A DNA stretch of 64,000 bases from Mantis religiosa (GCA_030765055.1 CM060950.1:16970966-17034965); one strand, 5' to 3'. Counted from the stretch's first letter, positions 1 to 11,859 are shown. Numbers and translations are program-made. The notes: generated by a model not told the origin, from the sequence alone.

Positions 1-59
1 TGCGTGTGATAAGGAAATATGGCTGGTGGTAGGAGTTCTTAAAAAGCTTATACTGCTTT

Positions 60-394
60 CCAACAACGAATGCAGCCAACTACGTGTGTGTTAAGAACAT
101 TTTGTTCACTTTGCACCACTTTGCACTCTCTACTGATGAGACGGCTGGCAGTCGCCGGGGAACTTATGCCGGGAGAGGCGGATCAGAATCCTTACCTTAT
201 AATAGATGCAGGAAATGTTGACCTTCTGCTCTCAAACAGGCAGAATATCTCATGTAAATATTCTCGCCCACTCTCTGGAGCTCAGTAGCAGGTATTCTTG
301 TGATATATTGCACAATGTTTTCTTTAAGCTCCTGTAGTGTGCGACGATTGGAACGATACGCGTCTGTTAAAACTGAAATCCTATCGCTATTCAC
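60..394 (-). pseudogene. Tc1/mariner-like transposase, C-terminal fragment
   Basis: The minus strand reads RTLQELKENIVQYITRIPA, then ELQRVGENIYMRY and CLRAEGQHFLHLL before a stop. This is the tail common in insect IS630/Tc1-type transposases (DLKERI--I--ELQRV--N---R---C---GGHI/F). The 3' flank at 130-230 matches, in inverted orientation, that of the plus-strand copy at 1060-1140. The DDE core is absent. Confidence 0.6.
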
Positions 395-611
395 GTGTGC
401 AAGCGTTAAGTCAACATGATCCTGCTATACGTGTTAATTGTTGTAACTGGGTTTTCCAATCCGTAGAAAGAAGTTTCATTGGCTCATAGCCCTTGATTTT
501 CTGTGATGAATCCTGGTTTCATTTACCTGGACGTTTGCATACTCACAGCAGTCGATATTAGCCTTCAGAAAAACCTGTGCTACTGGATGAAACGCCTCGT
601 TATGATCAGAA

Positions 612-1145
612 AATTGGAGTGTGGTGTACGATAAGTGCTAGAAGAAGAATATGGCCCACATTCTTTGATGAAACAATAAATGCAGAGCGTATCAGAGGTT
701 AATTCTGAGACCATTTTTCTTCAATCGCTTGACGGAAGAAGAGAAATCGTATGGTTTGTTCCAGCAAAATTCTGCAACAGCGCATACAGCTGCCGAATCA
801 TTAAATGCAGTAATGTTTGATGACAGAATAATTATTGTGGCCCCTTTGTTCACCACACCTAAAGAGTTTTGGCTTTTAATTATGGGATTCTTTAAAAGAT
901 AACGTGTATTATTTCAGTCCTCATATACTATAAGAGCTTAGGGAAAACACTGTGCAAGGAATCAAAAGAATAACTGCTGCAGAGCTTCGGAAAGTGAGCG
1001 AGAATATTTGCACCAGATATGCTTCATGTTTGAGAACGGAAGGTCAACATTTCCAGCATCTGTTATAAGGTAAGGATTCATGTTCGTCTCTCCTGGCGTA
1101 AGTTTCCCGGCGACTGCCGGCAGTCTCGCGCAGTAGAGAAAGCCC
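612..1145 (+). pseudogene. Tc1/mariner-like transposase remnant (DDE type)
   Basis: A broken plus-strand transposase. Readable pieces across frames are an FDETIN block, a QQNSATAHTA block (normally QD-A--H, holding the second catalytic Asp; here Asn), a region matching SP-L----LWD-LK, and the tail ITAAELRKVSENICTRY with LRTEGQHFQHLL. Several stops and frameshifts interrupt it. The 3' flank (CGGCGACTGCCGGCAG region) is an inverted copy of that at 135-170, so the two fragments lie head to head about 0.5 kb apart. Confidence 0.6.
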
Positions 1146-1510
1146 ATGACTGGGTTCGATTATAATTTAACTAAGCGGAACACCATATTTTGTTGTTTAG
1201 GAATTTCGCATTATCTCGTTGTGGTAAAATAACTTTAAGGTCAATACTGGAATGAGAGTGAAAAAATGCCTTAAATTAATGTCATGTTTTCGCTTTAAAA
1301 AAATTCAATTGCTTTCCCTCGCACTGATGAGATGTATTTCAACGATTAGATACATTTCCATGTGGCTGGAGAAAAGCTCTAGAAGTGGAAAATAAATTAA
1401 TAACTCCTTAACTTGAGAAGATTTATTGTGAATGTCGAATTAATTTTTGCATATTAATTTAGAACGCTATAGCCTGAGGTGTATAATATAACCTGCTGTT
1501 ACAAGATTAG

Positions 1511-1770
1511 GATTGGCTTACCTCGTAGCTCAGTGGGTAGAGCACTTGCCTGCCATGCTAGGGGTCCCGGGTTCGATTTCCGGCTGGGGTGGGGATTTAT
1601 CTCCCCATCTCCCCCAAAGTCTGGTAGTATAAATAAGTGTGAATGTGTACGTGATCTAATGATACAACCCAACAATTGCGAGTTAACACCATCGATTTGT
1701 CCCAAAGGAGAACGGCCGCCGATATGACCACTGCAGTTAAAAGCGGGGTATAAATAAGGGGGGGGGGGGG
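1511..1770 (+). mobile_element. tRNA-derived SINE, family A, copy 1
   Basis: It opens with a tRNA-like head containing an A box (TAGCTCAGTGGGTAGAGC) and a B box (GGTTCGATTTC), has a unique body, and ends in TATAAATAAGG plus a G run. A 7-bp AGATTAG repeat lies directly on both sides (1504-1510 and 1771-1777), consistent with a target-site duplication. A second copy with the same body is at about 21817-22060. Confidence 0.8.
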
Positions 1771-1777
1771 AGATTAG

Positions 1778-2119
1778 CATTACTACGGAGGAAATTCGGC
1801 ACCGAAGCCTGTGGTTTATTGTACACCTAAGCCTCAAGTGGGGCATTCGTGGAGGAAGCATGGGGCGAGAGGAGACAGAGAGCGGGTGTCACGACAGTGC
1901 ATAGGGCAAGGTACTTACTATTTACCAGTTGGAATCTCCCTGCAGGCCAGCACAACCGGTGTCCCACCCACCGTGGTCCGGAATCGGCCCACCAGGTCGG
2001 CTTAGAAGAAACCGTCATACCGAAGGAGGAAGTGTTTGCCAAGAGCATATCATCTTGATATGCAGCGCCGAGACACCCGACGACACTTCTACCCTGAAAG
2101 AGATCACCAGATGAGAGAT
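1778..2119. other. GC-rich stretch, unassigned
   Basis: A GC-rich stretch between two SINEs. Several overlapping short open frames occur, none resembling a known protein. It may be the body or 3' part of the SINE to its right, since no boundary was clear. Confidence 0.3.
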
Positions 2120-2312
2120 TCTGTGAAATAATGGAGATGAAATGGAGGGACAGGAAATTCTGGGGATGTAATTAACCTACCCAGCATTCGCCTAGCGACC
2201 CGAGAAAACCCCCGAAAAACCCATGGGTCAGGTAGGTCGGCCACGGGAATCGAACCCGGGCTTCCCGAATGCGGGCCATAGACGAAACCGCCTGAGCTAT
2301 CCCGCTCGGTCC
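2120..2312 (-). mobile_element. tRNA-derived SINE, family F
   Basis: On the minus strand from about 2312 there is a tRNA-like head: A box GGATAGCTCAGGCGG, an anticodon-like loop, and a B box GGTTCGATTCC within a self-complementary arm (CCCGGGTTCGATTCCCG). It continues into a body with a run of C and GGGTTTTTCGGGGG. A real tRNA gene is unlikely because the acceptor stem does not pair. No target duplication was identified. Confidence 0.6.
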
Positions 2313-2684
2313 CTGCTGATACAACTCTCGGTTTTTATACGCTTTCTAAATTTTTGAACTGTGGCCTCGCCCGTGATGTATCACGTATAACAGGGACTGG
2401 TCTTGAAAATATTTATTTCAATATGTTGTAAATGCTTTACATTGTAGTGGCAAGACTAAGCCACATTACCTATGTCTATCTGCAACCTGACTAGATTAGC
2501 ATAGCCTAGGTTAACTAGGACATACATTGTGAGCACGTAACTATAATACCTTATTTCAAATAATAATTCTGGATACTCTAACCTAATAAAGGTTATTCTT
2601 AGCCTGCTTTAGATTAACTGCCCCTATCCTAACTTAGAGAAACATTTTGTATGCCTACCTTTCTACTTAACCTAACGTTTTCTT

Positions 2685-2880
2685 TTTTAATTTGCGTCCT
2701 CCAACGTTATGTCATATCGGATGATGAATGAAACTGGTGAAATGATGCTCAAATGAGCCCAGGGTCCATAGAGCTTAGAGTTACCCGACATCCATATTTC
2801 AGGATAAGGGAAAACTGCGGAAGACAGCCTATCCAGATAACTCACCCTTATCAAGATTCGATAGCGTAACCCAAGCTATC
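2685..2880 (-). repeat. SINE family B fragment
   Basis: It shares the family-B body (CGTCCTCCAACGTTATG, GAAATGATGCTCAAATGAG, TCCATAGAGCTTAGAGTTAC, TATCCAGATAACTCACC) with the full copies at 18.3, 19.2, 43.5, 46.7 and 50.7 kb. The tRNA-like head is badly decayed. Confidence 0.75.
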
Positions 2881-3538
2881 CACTGCTAAGTTAACACAAA
2901 CTAACTGAGACAATTATAGGTGTATAATCGTATCGGAAACAAACCTACCCTTGGATAATTTAAGTCATCCAATGCTATGCCACAGCCTCATCTAGCCTAA
3001 GATAATTTAACCCATGGTATGCCAAGATTACCGAAGTTAGTTCATCGCATCCTTAGAAATTCAGCAGGTTAACCCTGCCTTCGTTAAAGTGCATTTAATC
3101 TCTTTAAAAAAATCTGGGAGTAGCTAAGACACAAAGTGACATAAAACAATTTCCTGGAGGTTATATTGTAGACAAAAGCAATATCCATACAGCAAATAAA
3201 TATGAAGCAATTTCCAAGTATATGTAGATGTCAGTTGGTGCCTTAGCTGCTCTCAGAAGTTTTGAAAGAGATTAAGTGTAATTTAACCAAGGTTTCCTAA
3301 CAAGCTAAATATTTAATATAGGATTAATTACGAGGGTTGCCTGTAAAATTAGGTTCTCCGTGTCCAGCAGTCGCGAGGAACGCTGTTCACCGGCGTGTAG
3401 CTTGCTTCCTCCTCTCCCTGTTGCCCCATTCTCCCTCCTGGAGAGCTGTCTGTGACGATGAGTCTTAGCTTGTCAGTTTCTAGAGATGGAATTTCCACTT
3501 GCTTCTCCAACCATGTGTGAATTACACTCTGTGATTCG

Positions 3539-3690
<152 letters not shown>

Positions 3691-3694
3691 CAAA

Positions 3695-4158
3695 TGACTA
3701 CACCGGTGGACATTCATTCCCAACTGTTTGAAGTGAGCGTACAGTACGTGCGCAAATGGTATAAGAATTCAAAGACGGACGTACATACTGACAAGCAGCG
3801 TTCTGGATGACCCTCAATTTCGGACGAAACGATTTCGAAAGTGGCAGCAGCAATGCTGAAAGATCGAGGGGCAGCGGTTCGGGAGCTATACGAGATGGTC
3901 CCTGATGTCAGGAAGATCTGCAGTCACACAATTTTGACAGAACATATTCGGTATACCAAGGTTGGTCCTGGGAATGCTTATGGAGGACCACAAACTGAAA
4001 CGTATGGAACCGGCCCGGGAATTTGTGTAAGCCTACGAAACTGATAGTGAGGAATTCTTTGACTTTATTGTCACTGGGGACGAGAGCTGGGTCCACTACA
4101 CGACACCAGAAACGAAACAACAACCCCATCATTGGAAAAAGATCCATCGTCGCCGAAG
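3695..4158 (+). pseudogene. mariner transposase, N-terminal half
   Basis: Plus-strand frames read KWYKNSKTDVHTDKQRSG, PSISDETISKVAAAMLKDRG, then IVTGDESWVHYTTPETKQQ. The VHD-QRSG-PS block is the mariner helix-turn-helix region, and VTGDESWVHYTTPE holds the first catalytic Asp of the DD34D triad. Stops and a frameshift break it. The frame resumes after a SINE inserted at 4169-4417. Confidence 0.85.
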
Positions 4159-4168
4159 TCGCGGAAAT

Positions 4169-4417
4169 GAAATGAAATGTGTAGTGTTTAACGCCCGCTT
4201 TTACTACATAGGCTACGCAGGCTGTGACACTGATGATACATGAGATGAAGATGGAGCACCGGTGGAATGAGATGCCGGGGGAAACCGGAGGTCCCAGAGA
4301 AAACCCGCCCCAGTGCCGTGTTGTCCACCACCAATCTCAATTTGCGGTCGCCTGGGATCGAACCCGGGCCGCCTTGGTGAGAGCCAAGCGGTCTAACCAC
4401 TGAGCCACGGCGTGGCC
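4169..4417 (-). mobile_element. tRNA-derived SINE, family C, inserted in mariner
   Basis: On the minus strand the tRNA-like head has an A box (TGGCTCAGTGGTTAGACC) and B box (GGTTCGATCCC); it ends in CATTTCATTTC. It is flanked by an exact 10-bp duplication TCGCGGAAAT (4159-4168 and 4418-4427). Removing the insert restores the mariner reading frame around the site, so the SINE is younger than the mariner. Confidence 0.92.
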
Positions 4418-4427
4418 TCGCGGAAAT

Positions 4428-4910
4428 TTAACCAAACAATATCTGCCGGCAAAGTTATGGCGAGCGACTTTTGGGACAATGAGGAGTTATTGTGCAAATT
4501 CCTGCCCACCGGTCCAACAATCAATGCGGACCGCTACTGTGAGATGTTGAAGAAACTTCGCCGCGCGAACCAAAACAACAGAAGAGGTAAGCTCAGGAAG
4601 GGAGTGCGTTTTCACCAGGACAACGCTCGTCCGCATATTATCCATGTGACAACCAATCTCCTCAGGAAATTTGAATGACTGTCATACACCCTCCCTGCAG
4701 TCCACTCCTAACTTGTAGTGACTGCCATCTCTTCCCTGATTTGAAGAAACACCTAAGTGGGATGCATTTCAGAACCAGAGAGGAACTGACAAAAAATGTT
4801 TGCAGCTACCTTCGCCACACGCAGGGAGAGTTCTAATATGCAGGCACACAAAAGATGCAGAAATTCATTGATGGGAATGGCAAATATGTGAGAAAATAGG
4901 ATATTGTGTA
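4428..4910 (+). pseudogene. mariner transposase, C-terminal half
   Basis: Continues the mariner after the SINE: AGKVMASDFWDNEELLCKFL, NADRYCEMLKKLRRA, then VRFHQDNARPH with the second catalytic Asp. The third Asp region (normally YSPDL-P-D) is present but frameshifted near 4685-4730. No terminal inverted repeat was recognised. Confidence 0.85.
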
Positions 4911-5650
4911 AGCTCTCCGTAGGGGAGGGGATCCGTCCCCTTCAGCTGCCGTGGTACAGGCGCTGCGGACCCTTAGCACTCGTGGTACCCCTAACGTTAC
5001 TAGAGGAACCTCGGGCCGAACATTCGAGCCCCTCCCTGTTAGGGAGTTGTTCGGATTGATTGAGACGCGAGGGGGCAGTGGTTCCCGATACCCGTGGGTG
5101 ATCGGGTACGTCTCCAGTCGGGGCTGAGAGAAGCCATTAATATTCCCGCGTACTAGCCAGCATAGCTAGTAGGTGTGCTAGATCGCCAGGCGGCCACACC
5201 GAGGTCAGATCGGAGCCTTCCCATTTTGGTGTTGACGCGCTTAAGTGGCGCATCCACTTCCATCCCGCCTTGAGTCCACAGGACCAGATGAGGGGGCCTT
5301 GTTAGTCTCTAGGTCTTGCCCTATGGAAAGAGCCTCGGTGTGCCAGATCACCAGGCGGACCCACCGAGGTCATATCGGTAGCCTTCCCATTTTGGAGTTG
5401 ACGCGCGTAAGTGGCGCATCCACTTCCATCCCGTCTTGAGTCCACAGGACCAGATGTGGGGGGGTTTGTTAGTCTCTAAGTCTTGCCCTATGGAAAGAGC
5501 CTCGGTGGTGCCGGGCGCCCTATCGGGACAGCTCGGTAACTCCCTGGTAGAAGGAGGCCCAGGTTCTTGGTCCTACAGGTCCAGGACTAATGGGAGTAGA
5601 TCCTCTGGCATGAATTGAATATCGTCTAAGCTATCTAAAATGTATTATTC
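4911..5650 (+). repeat. GC-rich interspersed repeat with 165-bp tandem duplication
   Basis: A GC-rich block unlike its AT-rich surroundings. A unit beginning GATCGCCAGGCGG at 5181 recurs at 5346 (GATCACCAGGCGG), giving a 165-bp period with small differences. The end near 5555-5615 (TGGTCCTACAGGTCCAGGAC, TAATGGGAG) is repeated in opposite orientation at about 16940-17000, so this is an interspersed repeat, possibly the 3' part of a non-LTR retroelement. No coding frame was recognised. Confidence 0.6.
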
Positions 5651-5827
5651 AATGCCAATAAACATGTTTTTCACTGTACAAATAATTGGGAATCTTATTT
5701 TACGAACAACACTCGAACTTAGGTATGCTTACAGCATTAAAGGCACTGGAAAATATGCCCTTGTTGTTGCTGCGATGGACTGACAAACTTTCGAAGTTTT
5801 GGTCTTCATCAGCTATAGTTATTGGTT

Positions 5828-5915
5828 GAGGAATGAAATGGCTGAAATGATGCCCAAATGAGCCCAGGATCCATAGAGCTTAGAGTTACCTGATATTCGT
5901 CTTTCAGGATAAGGT
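5828..5915 (-). repeat. SINE family B fragment
   Basis: Contains only the family-B body from GAATGAAATGGCTGAAATGATG through the CATAGAGCTTAGAGTTACC block to CAGGATAAGG. The tRNA-like head is missing; a mariner fragment begins directly after. Confidence 0.75.
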
Positions 5916-6160
5916 ACAGTGAGCGTACAACACGTGTACAAATGATGCAAGAATTCAAAGACGGTCACGACCAGCAGCTTTCTGGATGACCATCGATTTC
6001 GGAAGAAACGATTGCGAAAGTGGAAGAAGCAATGCTGAAAGGTCGAAGGACGGTGGTTCGGGAGCTCTATGTCTGGATCCCTTATGTCAGCAACACCTGC
6101 ATTCACACAATTTTGACAAAATATTTACGGTATACCAACGTGTGTGCAAGGTGCCCAACT
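5916..6160 (+). pseudogene. mariner transposase 5' fragment, second copy
   Basis: Closely related to 3730-3970: shared blocks include AAGAATTCAAAGACGG, TTTCTGGATGACC, GAAACGATTGCGAAAGTGG, and GGTTCGGGAGCTCTATG. It lacks the catalytic region and has stops, so it is a 5' remnant of the same mariner family. Confidence 0.75.
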
Positions 6161-6924
6161 TCAATAGGTTTTAACCGAAGATAGTGTTTTTTTTATCGGG
6201 AGTTTTTAGGTTGGGTTCCTGATTTTAGGTAGTTTTTTGCTCCTCTGGTCTCGAATATGATGCAAGACCCATGACACTATTTCTTTTGACATAGCAGTGG
6301 AGGTTCTTCTGCTCTCCTCTCTCTCTTCCTCTATCACTTCCACTCTCCTACTGTATCTCAAATACTCCCTGTCTTTCCTTTCCTCTGCTCTCCTGCATAC
6401 TACTTTCCCTTCTATGATAACCCTACATCTTCCTGCTACTTTTTCTCCCATTCTCCTCTCTTCGCCCTTCTTCCTCTCAATATGCAATATCAGTCATATG
6501 AAGTTCTAAAGGCTGCTAATTGGACTGACCTTTCAGTATGTTAAAGGTTTAATAAGACATAATGTGTGGCTCTTCCGGTATATATAGAATCAGAACTATA
6601 GATCTACAGTTCCATTATTCATTTTGATTTGAATAAAAAAGGCAAAACTTCTTAATATTCATCTATCGCTTTTTCTTTTAGATAGCAAAATGTCCCAGAA
6701 ATATTTATTTCATTATAATAATATTAAGAAACTAGGTAATAAGCAGTATATGTAGATTTCTAACTTATCTACACTTAACTATGTTAGGGAAAGTATTGTG
6801 TTTCAAACATTTTGCCATTGAAATTTCACCCTAAACATATTCTAAGGATTTGCTAAATTCGCACCACATCAAAGTAAACTATGTATGAAAAGCTTTCCTT
6901 TTTCATAATTGCTTAAATTTTTGT

Positions 6925-8257
6925 AGTGAACGCTCCAGAATGAGTATGGATTAGGCAGTTATGGGAACAACGCCGCGTGCCTCACACAATCGAAGTTCAC
7001 AGGTAGGTGACACACCGTGTCACATGTGTAGCTGTTTGTAAACATACTGTCGCGGCAACAGGCATAAAAGTTTCAGCACAAATAGAAAACAGATGGCAGC
7101 TATTGTTTCACGGTAATAAAGAGCTTGCGTAATCATTTTACGATCACGCGGCTAGTGTACACAAAGATAACATGAAGATAAAGATCTGCCGAAACAAACT
7201 GAGATAAATGTAAATTTCTGGTGACTTCCGAACTGATAGAGATAAATCGGTTTCTGGTTTATTTTAGAATGATCTAGAAATGACTCAGCGAGATATATAA
7301 GAGATTGTGACACGCCAGCAGACAGTTGTAGTTCTGTAACAAGAGTGTTGCTGTAACGAGAGTTGATGTTATTGTCATCGACCTTGGTGCTGTAGATTGT
7401 GTTGTATTGGTGATGTAATGTTTTTACGTGAGAACTGAACAGTGTATTTCGACGGAAATAAAGAACATTTAGAATTTCTGCAAATTGGACTTTTAATTCT
7501 ACGAACCCACAAAGTCACAATACCGACATATTCCACGGTAGCATGCTACTATTCAAATTTCTGTGGTTTATGAAACCGCAATAAAGAAGCTATTCTGTAG
7601 TTATTTGTTTATGGGTCGTGTTCCAACATTCCGTTATAACAGTCGATGACGGCAGATAAACTGGTGAACATATGCAACTTAAACCTTCTAGAGGGAAATT
7701 AATGTCAGTGAGATTGAGAATGGAAGCATTAAATGATAAAAAGAACAGAGAACAATATCAAAGAATTGTAGATAAAGTTAACCAAAACTAAATGCCTTAT
7801 GCAATGAGACAAGCATTTTATCACACAGTGTTTAATAATAGTAAATAAGGCATTTGTAACTGAAAAGGAAGCTGTTGATTTTACAGTAACAGTTTGAAAG
7901 AACTGTACAATTAAGATCATAGCAAAATGAGCAACCTTGAAACTGTCCGAGTCATTATCGACTTTTTTCCACAAATAACTGCCCTTTGCCACATTACCTA
8001 AAAGCGAGGCTAGGGTCACTGATAAAGAGCAAGAAGCAATGCTTTTGTTTTCGTGGCCGGTGCGTCCGAATAACAACTTTTGAGGTTCGCACACCAGTGG
8101 TTCTTGCGTTGTCTAATCACAAAATAATGTAGTATTTAATGCTGCATAAAATTATGCCTAAGAGAATTTCGAAGCTGCGACACCAAAATTCGGACTAGTT
8201 AAGTTATAAACTACGAAACGGCTATATTCGTTCGGTGTCGTTTAGAAACAACCTATA
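6925..8257. mobile_element. TIR DNA element, copy 1, interrupted by a solo LTR
   Basis: Similar over nearly its whole length to 46080-47179: both read GCTCCAGAATGAGT, ATGAAACCGCAATAAAGAAG, GCAACTT.AACC, and end in a related terminal block (TCGTTCGGTGTCGTTT). The left terminal repeat is not visible here. The solo LTR 7048-7519 sits inside and is absent from the other copy. Short minus frames inside are not convincing protein. Confidence 0.75.
7048..7519 (+). mobile_element. solo LTR, copy 1
   Basis: A 472-bp segment starting TGTCGCGG and ending GTCACA, flanked by the 4-bp duplication ATAC (7044-7047, 7520-7523). It has a TATA-like ATATATAAG near 7296 and AATAAA at 7457, followed by the R-U5-like block TGCAAATTGGACTTTTAATT and CGAACCCACAAAGTCACA shared with four other LTRs. 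The related element at 46-47 kb lacks it, which confirms both borders. Confidence 0.88.
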
Positions 8258-8262
8258 GATTT

Positions 8263-10138
8263 GGTTCAAATATGTAATTTGTATCGTTTTGACATTTCTG
8301 AAGATCAAGCGTTTTAGAGCTGTATGTTCTGTTTAAAATTTGTTAGTCGCTAATCTTTTGTTTCGCTTGATATCTGCAAAGACATTTAATCTAATTTGGA
8401 AGTCACCCCGTCGTATAACGATGTGATTCAATGTTTTCGTGGTATGAAGTTTGCACACGTTGGCCTTTTAAAAATAAAAGTTTAGTGTCATTTAATCGGT
8501 TAGGTCATATTAGGATGATGAGTGAATGAAATGGGAAAATTATGCTCAAATGAGGCCAGGTTCTATAGAGCACTGTTGCTCAAGTGCAAGCAAGAAAGGG
8601 GAGGTTAAAATCACCTCCTTCCACACGCTGCGATAGAATGATATTTATCCGTGGTTACTGGAGAGCTAATCCGTATAACACTCCCAATGGGAGGGATCCC
8701 TTGAATGTTAAGATGATACTTTCCTCTTTAACGCAGAGTTGTATTCATTTCTAGGTAGGTAATCATAAATACATCATTGTATTCCTCAATTAAACATTTC
8801 TTTTGCATGTTCCGAATAGTCTGTTATACACGTTAGTATCAATTATCTAGTCGAAAATAACTAGAACATTCTGGTCTGCAATTTTATTTTCTGAACAAGC
8901 CGAAAAGTTCTTTCAATCCCATGAGAACCTTAGAGGCACAAGATTAAACTCCCGCGTGTGCTGTAATGAACTCCTGTTTAGTTCGATGCATTTTCGTTAG
9001 ATGGAACTATTGTTCGTTTCACAAATAAATGGGTTGGTTTGTTCTGCTGTAGAGACTGTGACCTTTCAGCAAATTTGTTCTGTAATAAGAAGAGTTGTGG
9101 GTAGAATAAAATGGTGGTACGAAATTTGACGAAAATCTTGCCCGGGCTTTATTCCTCAGGATGTTTACCGCAAATGGGTATAATTTCCCGTAAGGTATGT
9201 CCAGTTAATTTTCAGCCAACTATTGTTCATTGTTATTTAAATACCTGCAGTTTTCACGTAAGGAAAGTAGTAGTATAGGTGTTATTAGCAGCTGGCAGTA
9301 TTCAAATATGAATTTAAAATTATCAATTATTTTGGTTAATAACACCTGTATATCTACGCATTTGTGACCAGCATTAAGTTTCAGCACGGAGCATAACCCA
9401 GTTCATTTTAAGCATACCTATGTTGCCTCAGTTTTCATCCCCCAGAGTAGGGCTAAGAGATTATATTCCAATCAGTTAATGTTCTTGAAATGGAAGAGAA
9501 AAAAACAAGGGTTAACATCTATTCCGCTGGTAGTACATTAGCTGACGGCTGTGTTGCCAATGTAACAAATATCAACCTGCATATTAGAACATATGAAAAA
9601 GACTATAATGGTTAAGATTATTAATGCTACAGAAATCCTTGGTTAAACTTTCATATCCTATGCCCGGGAATAGTAACGTTTTGTTACTGTAGATGGCTCT
9701 TTGTGCCATTCGTTGCGTAATTCGATGTTGCCAACATCGGAAAAAAGTAGTAATAAGTGTGATACTTAATCCTTAACTGGTATCATGGCGTCTGGGAGAC
9801 TGAGTATTTACTATTAAAAATGAATGCTTTTTAAATTCATTTTAAAATATTTGCCGAAACACACTATTAAACTCATGCATTCAACTAATCTGTATTCACG
9901 TTACTAAGAAATATAGCACAAACCTGAACATATAATAGAATACAAAACCTCCTTTCTAAACATTCAACATTTCCTCCTTCTTTAAGCCTCAAATAAAAAG
10001 ATCTTTATATCTAATATGCCTGTCATTCACAAAACACAATAAATTAGTAAGGGAAATGTAAACTATAAAGTAGATGGACAAAGAAACTGAACTTGTATGC
10101 CAAAAGTCTGATTTGTTGTGCTCATAGTTTTTTGACTC
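8263..10138. other. AT-rich sequence with no recognised gene
   Basis: I see a SINE-B body fragment near 8503-8575 (ATGATGCTCAAATGAG type) and nothing else identifiable on either strand; open frames are short and low-complexity. Confidence 0.4.
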
Positions 10139-10377
10139 TGAAATGAAATGTGTAGTGTTTTAATGCCTGTTTTTACTACATACGGCACCACAGGCAGTGA
10201 CACTGATGATACATGAGATGAAGATGGAGCACAGGTGGAATGAGATGGTGGGAGAAACTGTAGATCCTGGAGAACTCCCCCCCACCCAGTGCCATGTTGT
10301 CCACCACATCTTACTTTCAAACCCGGGCTGCCCTGGTGAGAGCCAAGCGGTCTAACCACTCAGCCACGATGCGGCCG
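10139..10377 (-). mobile_element. tRNA-derived SINE, family C
   Basis: Same structure as the copy at 4169-4417, in minus orientation, with an 8-bp TTTGACTC duplication (10131-10138, 10378-10385). The B box is partly lost and the body carries deletions. Confidence 0.85.
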
Positions 10378-10385
10378 TTTGACTC

Positions 10386-11478
10386 ATTGACAATACAGAT
10401 ATGTCTGAAAAGCACTTAACACATGTAAAACTAATTATATAAAACCATTACATAGTCATCTTTGTCACTATTTCAGGCACTTCACAAATCATTTGTTCTG
10501 ACTTATTTTCATAGTCTGGATCAGTTGCTTTCAAATTACATTCAGAATGCCATTACTTTTTAGATGGGCCAGGTTGTGGTTCCATTGCATAACTAATATT
10601 TTGTATCCTTAAGGTTTATCTAAGAATTGTACAAACACCACTCAGTAAATACATTAGTCAACTAACATGCAGTCATATAAATAAATGCTAGCACCGAAGA
10701 CCAACATGTATAACAGTAATTACGCACCTGGAATCAAACATCTAGGAGACAATGAAGATTTATTCAACTGTAAACAAATGTCAGATAATGCGAGCGGCTT
10801 GATCTCTTCACTGCTCTTAAGGTAACTCTCCAACTGAAAGGTATATGGAGTTCTAAAGAATGATAATGCCTATTGAGGGAGAGAGGGAAGTGATAAGTAC
10901 CTCTGCCATCTGACAGACATTATGATACCAATTAAGGGTTAAGTCATAATGTAGAGTTAGGCTTTGGCCGATAGAGAGCAATTTATGGCTGTGCTTGTTA
11001 AAACTAAGAGTTGATCAAGCAATCTCTTCCTAAGATTTAAGAAAACTATGGTTGTATAAATTGCAGGCACAAATTAATTATAAGCCACTTGTGTTAAAAA
11101 AACATGTTTTACTACTGTACTCTTAGAAGAACTAATGGTGTTAAGACAACTATGGTTTTTATATATTGCAGTTAATCAAGAATTAAAGGAGCGTCACTAA
11201 TACTTTCTTATGGAAAAAGTTTCATACTTAACATTAGATTAGCTCAGGCTTAGTCTGCAGGTGAGTGGCCACAGCTCCCATGTCGTCTGCTAGCCTGTGT
11301 GATGGTGTAGCCTTGGAAGTTGTTGCCAACTGTGCAGCTCTGAAATATGCAGAGTGGAATATTGCCAACCCATATGTGTGCTTAGTGCTATCAGCAGCAT
11401 GATTGTCATTGTTATTATTATGCTGGCAACAAAATTTAAACCTTTTTATGTTACGAGGGCAACAGTGGGTGTGTCTGG

Positions 11479-11479
<1 letters not shown>
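10386..11479. other. AT-rich sequence with no recognised gene
   Basis: No repeat family or protein was recognised in this stretch. Confidence 0.4.

Positions 11480-11524
<45 letters not shown>
11480..11524. repeat. poly(T) tract, 45 nt
   Basis: An uninterrupted run of T, possibly the poly(A) tail of a minus-strand retroposed sequence; no source was identified. Confidence 0.95.
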
Positions 11525-11525
<1 letters not shown>

Positions 11526-11587
11526 TCTGATTTCACATCTTTTTACAGAACTTTGCCATCGCCCAGGGTTTTTGAGTCACACAAATA

Positions 11588-11790
11588 TTTGGTAAGTAGA
11601 GTCGGACTGAAAAATTCAATGCCATAGCAGGGATTTGAGCCACAGATCTCTGTCTCTGTCCGGTTGTTGTTAACCATTGAGTTAACATGGCCAACATGCC
11701 AGCATGTTTCAGTCTGACTACCTACTGAAACCTTAGCCTACACACGCTAGCTTAGATGACTATAAATTTCCATCAAAGATAAACATTTTT
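11588..11790 (-). mobile_element. tRNA-like composite repeat, family D
   Basis: The minus strand carries the family-D unit: TAGCCTACACACG block, a tRNA-like A box near TTAACTCAATGGTTAA, a B-box variant (GGCTCAAATCC), and CATTGAATTTTTCAGTCC. Other copies lie at 16.0, 24.9-25.6, 32.1, 50.4 and 55.2 kb. A short D piece also lies at 12228-12325. Confidence 0.7.
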
Positions 11791-11859
11791 CATTTATGCA
11801 GTTTGGAGGAATTTACTAACAATGACCTCCAGATTAATTGAAAAATCTATTTGTAGTTG

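Noticed and set aside
2236..2312. tRNA gene on the minus strand
   Set aside because: A and B boxes are good, but the acceptor stem does not pair and the sequence runs into a SINE body. The same applies to the heads of SINE families A, B, C, D and E.
5773..5820. Hammerhead-like sequence with CTGATGA and CGAAAG on the minus strand
   Set aside because: CTGATGA and GAA are present, but stem II would need the conserved GA bases of the core and stem III does not pair. It may be another Penelope-type end, but I do not call a ribozyme.
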